A stretch of DNA of 64,000 bases from JAEMQF01 sp963791595 (GTDB lineage: Bacteria; Pseudomonadota; Gammaproteobacteria; Burkholderiales; Burkholderiaceae_C): positions 93,936 to 157,935 of the forward strand of contig CAWBTF010000025.1 in assembly GCA_963791595.1 (NCBI GenBank), in the 5' to 3' direction. Under the pieces are notes generated by a model. The model had not been told where the DNA came from, made no database searches, and worked only from the letters and a program-made list of their open reading frames with translations. Position numbers and translations under genes: made by a program. Shown piece by piece: positions 56,901 to 64,000 of this stretch (positions are counted from its first letter, which is position 1; every line of letters starts with the position of its first letter).

Positions 56901-59900
56901 GTGGCCGAGACCTCGGCGCGCATCGCGCCCGGGGTGGCGTTTTCCGGCGCGTTGACTTGCATGCCGGCCTGCAAGGGTGAGATGCCCGCGGCATCGGGCA
57001 GGGCCACGCCATTGAGGGTGGTGCTGGCCGCGACATACGTCGTGTTCGCCGGCACGAGGTCGCGCAACGACACGCCGACCGCGTTTTCCGTGCCGATGTT
57101 CTTGACCGTGAGGGTGTAGCGCAGCCGGTCGCCCGGGCGCAGCACCGCCGGGTCGCCGGTGATGTCGAGCGAGGTCTTGCGCACCTGCCAAAGCGGGTTG
57201 GACAAGATCGTCGTGCGCGTCGGGTCCTCGTCGCCGACGACCGTGGAGTTGTCGGGTCCGTTGACGTTGGGGTCGTCGCTGTTGAAGGTGGGGCTGGTCG
57301 CGCTCGCGAACTGCGCCTGGTTCAGCACCGTGGAACCGCTGGCGAGCACAGGCAACAGGCGCGCTTCGTACACCAGCGTCAGGCTGTCGCCAGCCGCGCC
57401 CGCGGCGGCGAGGTTGAGGCCGCGCACGTCGAGCAGGCCGCTGCCCCGGGCGCCGCCGTTGGCATTGGAGTTGTTGGTGGCACCGGCCGGTGCGGAGATG
57501 AGTTGCAGGCTACCGGCGGCAAAGAAAGCCGTGGCGTTGAGGCGGTCCAGCTCGTCGGTCAGCGTCGCGCCGCTCACCGCCAGCGTGCTGATATTGCGGA
57601 GCAGCACCGTGTAGCGCAGCAGGTCGCCGGGGCGCGCGCTGCTGCCCGGGTTCTGGCCTGAGGTGACGTTGACGACGGACTGGCGGAACTCCAGCACCGG
57701 CGCCTCGGTGACGACGGCATAGGCGTCCTGGAAGTCCAGCACGCCGGGCGTGCCGTCGGTCAGGGTACGGCTGTAGGTGCGGATCTGGCCGGTCGCCACA
57801 TTGGCCGGCGTGTCGGCGCCGAACCATTGGGTCGCGGCCGCGCGATTCGTCAGCACGGTGCCGCTGATGGTGTCGGCATCGAGCGCAGCCTGGTAGCTCA
57901 CGATCAGGCGATCGGTCGGCGCAACGGCGGCCGCCGCCGTCCGCATCGTCAGGGTCAGCGTACAGGCCGGCGCCGGCGCGAAGCTGGCGCTGTAGTCCGT
58001 GCCCGCCACCAGCACGGGGCCGGCCGGCGTCACGCCATCGGCTCGGAACACCTGCGCGGCGGTGACCGTGGGCGCCACGCTGCACATGCCGCCCGGTGTC
58101 GGATCCGGCAGCACATCCACCAGCGGTCAGATCCCAGGCGGTGCCGGTGCCGGTGTTCTGCACATTGAGCGTGAAGTTGCCGGGAACACCGGCGCGCATC
58201 GTGCTCGGACCGGACTTCTGCAAAGTCACGCTGTCCGGGCCGACCACCGTCATCGCGGCCGAGGTTCCGGCACCGCCGGGCACCGGATTGACCAGACCGT
58301 CGATCTGGTTGTAGGTGTAGCTCGCGCTGTTCTGGAAGCTCAGTCCCGTCACGTTGGTGGCGCTGTCGTTGAGGACCACCGTCACGTCGAACACGGCCTG
58401 CTGCCCGGCCGGGATGTCCAGCCCGGCACCGCTGCCGGAGATCACCAGGTTCTTCGGCGCGCCGCTGATCACGGGCGTCCAGGCCGGGCCGGACACCGGC
58501 GTCACGCTGACATAGCTCATGTCGGCGGCGGAGGCGCCCAGGTTGTCCAGCACCTGCACGTCGTACAGGGCCACCGTCTGCGGTGTGGCGGGAATCGTGA
58601 TGCGATAGCGGAACGGCGCGCCGATGGCCGCGGTCGGCTGCGTGACCGCCTTGGCCAGCGGGTTGGGTGCGGCGGTGATCAACGTCGTCGCGGCCGTGTT
58701 GCTCGGGCCATAACACTGGCGCACGCCGATCACGCTGCCCAGCGCGGGCACGGCGTTGTTGTCGAACGAGCAGTAGGTCTGGACCTGGGCCTGGTTGCTC
58801 ATGCTCAGACCTGCGCCCAGGCCGGCATCGGCCTGCACTCGGTACACGATGCGGAGCAGCTCGCCGGCCGGAAGGGTGTAGGCGTTGGCCACGCCGGTGT
58901 CGAAGTTCCAGAGGGCGACGCCAGTGGCGGCGGTGTAGGAAGGCGCCAGGTTCGGCAGCACCGTGCCCGCCCCCACCAGGACCATGCTCTGCACGCTGAG
59001 CGGCGTCGCGCCATTGCGCAGGCCGAGCGGCAACACGTCGCGCAACTGCAGGTCGTAGGCCGGCGCCGTGCCGGTGTTGCGAATCTCCACCGTGTAGGTG
59101 ATGACGTCGTTGGACAAGATCGTGCTGCCGGTCGCGGGCACCGATGTCTTCGTCACCGACAGCATCGGCTGCTGCACGGTCAGGCTTTGGCTGGCCAACC
59201 TGCTCGCGGCGCCGCTGGCCGTGGTGTAGGCCAGCGTGGCGTTGTTGCTCAGGGTCTGCGCCGCACCGCCGCCCTGCGCCAGGGCGCCGTCGAGCACGCG
59301 TGCGCGGTAGACGATGACGAAGAAATCGTTGGCCGGGTTGTTGTCGCCGGCATTGACGATGTTGCCGAGGTTCCAGGTCACCGTGCTGGCGCCGCTGGCC
59401 GGGTTGCCGGCGACTGCCGGCGCGGCCAGGGCGCTGTGGCTGAAGGGCGCGACGCTGCCATACGGCGCGATGGTCACGCCATTGACGCTGACCACTGCCT
59501 CGAACCTCAGGCCCTGGGGCAGCACGTCGGTCAGCACTGCATTGGGCGTGGTGCCCTCGGGCAGGCGCAGCCGCAATTCGAAGTCCACCACGTCGCCGAT
59601 GCGCACGACGGCGTCCGCCGCGCCGAAGGTATCGGTCAGGCGGGTTTTGGTCAGCGCGATGGTGTCCAGCGTCGTCAGCGTGGTGCTGACCGGCGCAGTG
59701 AAATAGTTGTTGACGGCGGGCGTGCCGCTGCCGTTGCGCTCATTCGCATTCGCGCTGTTCAGGCCCGTCCACTGCGCGACGGCGGAATTGCTCAGGGCCT
59801 GATTGGCCTGCACGCTGCTGAGCACGACAACGTCGTAGGTCACGGTGACCGTGCTGCCTTCGGTGACGTCGATGTTGCTGCCCGCGCCGAGGTTCCAGCT

Positions 59901-62900
59901 CAGCACTTGCGGCGCCGTGACGCCGTTGCCGCTCACCACCGTCGGCGCCACGATCGAATTGCCGGCGCCGGTGACGGTGGGGTTGCCTTGGTAGGCCAGG
60001 CCCAGGCTCAACGTGTCGAGCACGGTCACGTCGTAGGCGTTCGAGAAGTTGTCGGCCGCCACGCCGCCCGAGGCACTCAGCGTCAGCGTGTAGCGCAAGA
60101 CATCGCTTGCCTTGGGCGCGACCCCCGGTGCGGTGACATTGGCCACGCTCTTGGCCAGGCCCAGCCGGGGTTCGACGATCTTCTGCCGCTCGGCCGGCAG
60201 CGTGGTCGCGCTACCACCGGCGATGGGCACGCCGCCGACGCTGAGCGCGTAGGTGTAGGACGCGGTGTTGTCGAGCAAGGTGCCGGCCACAGCCGCAGCG
60301 TTGTTGGCCACGCGCACCCGCAGATCGACCACCGCTTGCGTCGTGACCGCGCCCAGGTTCAAGATCACGTTGGACGCCGTGCCCGAATTGGGAATCGCCA
60401 CTGCACCTTGGCTGGCGCTGACGAATTCCAGGGCTGGGTTCAGCGTGTCCACAATCCTCACGTCGTTCAGCGTGCCCAGCACCGCCGTACCGGGCACCGC
60501 GATGCGATACACCAGCTCGTCGCCGATCGTCACCTCGCCGCTCACGCTGCCGGTGGAGATGAGCAGCGTCTTGGTCGGGGGCGACAGCACCGCAGCGTTG
60601 TTCATGCCGAACAGCACCGGTCCCAGGGGCGCGTACAGCTGGCCGGAAGACGCCGGCAGCGACCAGTAGCTGTTCAAGTTGAGCGTGTTGTTCCAGGACT
60701 GGTTGGGCGCGATTCCGTCGAAGCCGATGTTGAAGTCGACGTTGACGCAACTGCCGGGGTTGACGCCCTGGTTCAGGCTCACGCTGAAACTGCCGGCATC
60801 GGCGGGCGGCGGCGTGTAGACGTAGTCGGTGCCGGCACTGGCCAGCACGCCGTTGATCGTGACGTCGGGCTCCAGCTTGGCGGGATTCGACGGCGCGACG
60901 ATGCTGGCGTTGTTGAACTGCGCGGCCAGCGTGTCGGTCAAGAGCAAGCTGTAGGCCGGCGCCTGGCCGGCGTTGCAGGCGGACAGGCGGAATCGCATCG
61001 TGTCGATCGTCGGGTTGATCGTGACGCCGGAGCTGCGCGGTGTCAGGTCCGTCTTGGTCAGCGTCGAGATCACCGGCTGCACCACCGTGACTGGCGCGCT
61101 GCTGTTCAACCTGGGCACGATTGGCGCGGCATTGCCGTTGCCGTCGATGTAGCTCAACCGGGCCGCATTCGTCAGCGTGGTGCTGGCCACCTGGGTCAGC
61201 ACGCCAGGCACGACCCTGGTCCGGTACTCGATCGCCAGGACGTCGGTGCTCGGGTCGCCCGCGGGGTTGTTGTCGATGGTGCCGAAGTTCCACGTCACGG
61301 TGCCGGTCTGGCCCGCGGTCGGAATGCCGAGCAGGCTGTAGCTGAAGTTGGACCCAGGCCCGGCCAGCGGCGCCGCGTAAGGCGGGAGTGCCACGCCGTT
61401 GATGCTGACGATGCCGTCAAAGACCATGCCCGCGGGCAGCACGTCGGTCACGACGACGTTGCGGGTGCGGCCCTCTTGAATCGCGACGTTGAGGCGGAAC
61501 GTCACCGTGTCGCCGATCACGGAGCACGGCCATCGGTGGCGGTGCTCAGACCGGCGACCGCATAGCTGTCGGCCACGACCACCTTGGCGATCGCGTTGTT
61601 GTCGGGCGTGATCGTCGTCGCCACGACGGGCCCGACGCAGTACCGGTTGGGCGCCGATGAAGGCCGGACAACCGGCACCGGTGCGCTCGAAGGCATTGGC
61701 GCCGTCAAGCGAGGTCCAGTCGGCGGTGACGCTGTTGCCGAGGGTCGTGTTGGGCTGCGCGGCCGGCAGGACGATGACGCGGTACCTGAGCAGCAGAGTC
61801 TGGCCGGCCGGCAGGTCCAGGCTGCCGTCGCCGTTGCCGCGGCCCCAGACCAGCGGCCCCACTGGCGCGGCACCGGGGGTGGGCACGAAGCCGCTCACCG
61901 GCACACCCGCGATCGTGGCCGTCGGCGTGAAGGCGCCGTTGAAATTGAGCAGCGGCGACAGCGTATCGACGAGGTTGATGTCGTGCGCCGTCGAGTTGCC
62001 GGTGTTGACCAGCGTCAGCGTGTATTCCAGGACGTCGCCGCCGTCGGGCGGCAGGCCCGGCGAGGTGATGTTGCTCATCGCCTTGGCCAGCGTCAGCGCG
62101 GGTTCCACCACCGTGATCTGTGGGGTCGTCGCGTTCAGCGTCATCGTGGCGCCGGTGGCGCCATTGCGGTAGTTGACGGTGGCCGAGTTCCGCAGGGTGC
62201 TGCCGGCATTGACGGCCAGCGTGTTGTCGATGCGCGCGAAGTAGTTGATGCGGATGCGCGGGGCGATCGCCGCGGTCGCCAGGTCGTTTTCGCTGGCGGT
62301 GACGACGCTGCCGATGTTCCACACCGCGTTGCCCACTGCGTTGTCCGCCGGGAAGGCGGTGAACGCGGCCTCCGACGGCGCCACGCCGTTGATCGACGCG
62401 ATGCCCTGGAAGCTGTAGGTGATGTCGTGGGTGGCGTTGTTCGCCAGCAGGTAGCTCACGCTGCCGAACGCCAGGTTGTCGGTGAGCAGCACGTTCTGGG
62501 TCGTGCCCTCGGGCAGATTGATGTCGACCTGGAAGTTCTTGTAGGCACCGACGGCTGGCACGACGACCGGCGACAGGTCCGTCTTGCTCATCGTGACGGC
62601 GGGCACCGAGAAGCTGGCGCCGGCGCTGGTTTCGTAGTCGTTGGGTTGCAGGCCGGCATTGGGCAAAACGCCGTTGCGTTGGCCCGTCGCGCTGCCGTCC
62701 ACGCCGATCTGTGCGCTGCTGTTGAGCGCGGTGCTGCGGCCCGGCAGCGAATCCCACTTGGCCTGCAGCGTATTGGCGATGACCTCCAGCGGCTGCACGC
62801 CGATGTTGACGCTCACCCTGAAGGTGAAACTGCGGCTGGCACCGGGCGCAATCGCGTACTTCGGATTGGCTGGGTTCCAGATGAAGATGGGCCGGTTCGC

Positions 62901-64000
62901 TCCCAGGGTGGCGACGTCCACCACGTCGGGCGGGTCGAGGCCGCCGATACCGCTGCCCACATAGCTCAGCTTGCCCAGCGTCGTGAGATCGTTGAGCACA
63001 CGCAGGTTGTAGGCCGTGCCCGTGCCGGTGTTGGTGGCCGTCACCGTCACCGTCAACTGGTCGGCGGCGTCGGCCGTGGCCGGTGCGATGGCCTGGGTCA
63101 GCACGATCCGGGGCTCTTGCACCTGAACGTTGACGCTGCCGATGGGCAGAGTCACCAAGGTGCCGAGGCTGTTCGTGTACGACGCCGCCACCACCGATGG
63201 CGCGGCGCCGTTGGCAAGCACGTTGCCATCGTTGGTGTTGGCGGTGTTTTCAACCCGTCCGACGAAATTGACCGCGAAGTCGTAGAACGAGATGCTCGCG
63301 CCATTGGTCAGGGCCTGCGTGCCGAAGTTCCACTGCACCAGCGTGTCGGTGCAGGTGGGTGTGATCACGCCGCCGGGGACGAACCCGGCCAGGGCGTGCG
63401 GCCCCGTCGGCCCGAGGTCCACCGCCGGCGCCTCGGCACAGCGCACGCCGACCGGCAATTGATCGCGGATGATGAAATTGCGCAGCTCGGCGATCGGCAG
63501 AATCGCACGCAGCTCGTACCTGATCTCTTCACCCACCGAGACGGGTTGCGCCGCCGGCGGTGTGACGACGGTCGCATGGTTGGGCTGCGACAGCGCGACG
63601 ATGCGCTTCGGTTGCACCGTCGGCAGCAGCATTCGCACCGTGGCCGTGGAAGCGGGCGAGGTGTAGGTGCGCGCGCCGCCGACCGTGCCGCTGGGCGACT
63701 GCACCACGGTCTGCGCACCGAAGGGACCGGCCAGCGTGTCGTACGAGGCCGTGACGGTGTTGACCAACTGCTGCCCCGCTTGCACGGTCAGGTCGGGGTC
63801 GACCCGGTAATACAAGGTGACCGAGGAGCCCGGATTGATCCTCAGCAGCGCATTGCTGTGGGTGTGCGAGAAGGCGATCTGTGCCGGATTGGCGTTGTTG
63901 ACGACGTTGTCGCTGATGCTGCCTTCGCCGTTGATGTCGGCAGCGTCGACCAGGCCATCGCCGTCGTTGTCCAGACCATCGCTGGCGAACGGCACGACGA
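53993..64000 (-). CDS. Giant DUF11-repeat surface protein (5'-partial, several frameshifts)
   Basis: Extracellular-type protein of more than 3,300 residues; the N-terminus lies beyond the right edge. At least 17 DUF11-type repeats are recognisable, of the form YTLTVKNIGTENAVGVSLRD. The first 12 alternate in two types with a ~1-kb period. Two SdrD_B-like domains occur near the C-terminus (LNGRAWHDANFNRLVDTGEL; GKVFDDVNQNGYQDPGEPG). The segment nearest the window edge has a Ca-loop-like SDGLDNDGDGLVDAAD. The last ~110 residues (VYEPGTTEMRVQWKQRMVLL, then LRLSYLAEVESQGLV) look like a degenerate OmpA-type domain. Frameshifts: 58124 (extra base; repaired DLTLVDVLPDP), and a compensating pair at about 61655 and 61525. 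Its stop overlaps the OmpA-barrel start. Confidence 0.85.
58128..63535 (-). repeat. Alternating two-type DUF11 repeat array, ~1-kb period
   Basis: Inside the giant gene, type A repeats (GEEIRYELRAILP, VDINLPEGTTQNVLLTD, GDTVTFRLNV, GDELVYRIAVPG, ELRLRLPEGTTPNAVLTD, FRYRITIPATPQ) lie near 63520, 62535, 61505, 60515, 59590 and 58605. Type B repeats (VTATNTGTGTAYNL, LTLVNTGNSTAHDI, RLSACNAGQAPAYSL, LTLSASGG, VEIRNTGTAPAYDL, NVQNTGTGTAWDL) lie near 63035, 62010, 60980, 60065, 59080 and 58155. Successive copies of each type are 0.9-1.03 kb apart. Confidence 0.75.

Noticed and set aside
57999..61565. 1,188-codon plus-strand open frame opposite the giant gene
   Set aside because: Its repeats only mirror the DUF11 repeats on the other strand.
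58128..63535. Periodic array considered as CRISPR or DNA-level tandem repeat
   Set aside because: The period is ~1 kb, similarity is at protein level only, and no short direct repeats with spacers occur.
1..64000. tRNA, rRNA, riboswitch or phage genes
   Set aside because: Gene gaps are short and were read on both strands; no cloverleaf, conserved rRNA stretch or phage protein was recognised.

Overview
The window is a high-GC, gene-dense chromosomal segment whose gene families and codon use (GC-ending codons, GTG/TTG starts, liv-type ABC operons, CaiB enzymes, YnjBCD transporter) fit a betaproteobacterium of the order Burkholderiales. This is inference from gene content; no rRNA, tRNA or core marker gene lies in the window to fix the taxon. 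No CRISPR array, prophage or intact insertion sequence was seen.

Layout. 1-7477 (+): a hydrogenase-4-like membrane complex, hyfB-C-E-F-G-I. The large subunit keeps only one of the four nickel-ligand cysteines, so it is best read as an energy-converting-hydrogenase-related (Ehr) complex, not a hydrogenase. A ~500-bp imperfect palindrome sits between hyfC and hyfE, and a short hairpin repeat sits in frame inside hyfG. 7506-8603 (+): a nucleoside hydrolase. 8664-13389 (-): a YnjBCD-type ABC importer followed by a small-molecule kinase-like protein. 13497-18218 (-): two glycosyltransferase-like enzymes (TIGR04282/TIGR04283), a zinc-ribbon DUF805 membrane protein and a B12-binding radical SAM enzyme. 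18339-19601 (+): an FMN alpha-hydroxyacid oxidase.

19768-35520: two very large class III cyclase/AAA/TPR signalling proteins flank a mixed block: an IorB-like molybdenum oxidoreductase, a lipoprotein, a nucleotidyltransferase, a haloacid dehalogenase, a CaiB CoA-transferase, a Cys/Met PLP lyase and a HicAB toxin-antitoxin pair. hicA overlaps the stop codon of the second cyclase gene. 35647-37979 (-): a sugar-kinase-like phosphotransferase overlapping a divergent enolase paralogue. 38118-40743: an HDOD protein and a divergent iron alcohol dehydrogenase.

40759-48733: a transport/metabolic locus. A leftward operon (TIGR04076 protein, aldo/keto reductase, branched-chain-type binding protein, aldo/keto reductase-RidA fusion) faces a rightward livGFHM operon across a 268-bp fold-back element. 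48838-64000 (-): a giant surface protein of more than 3,300 residues with at least 17 DUF11-type repeats, whose 5' end lies beyond the window, followed with an ATGA overlap by a 1,718-residue protein with three OmpA-like modules and an outer-membrane beta-barrel-like tail.

About a dozen otherwise intact genes are each broken by one small indel (hyfB, hyfC, ynjD, radical SAM, iorB-like, PLP lyase, livG, the OmpA barrel twice, the giant protein three times). The protein family continues across every break. This pattern points to assembly indel errors more than to decay, and the affected genes are annotated here as whole genes with the shift noted.
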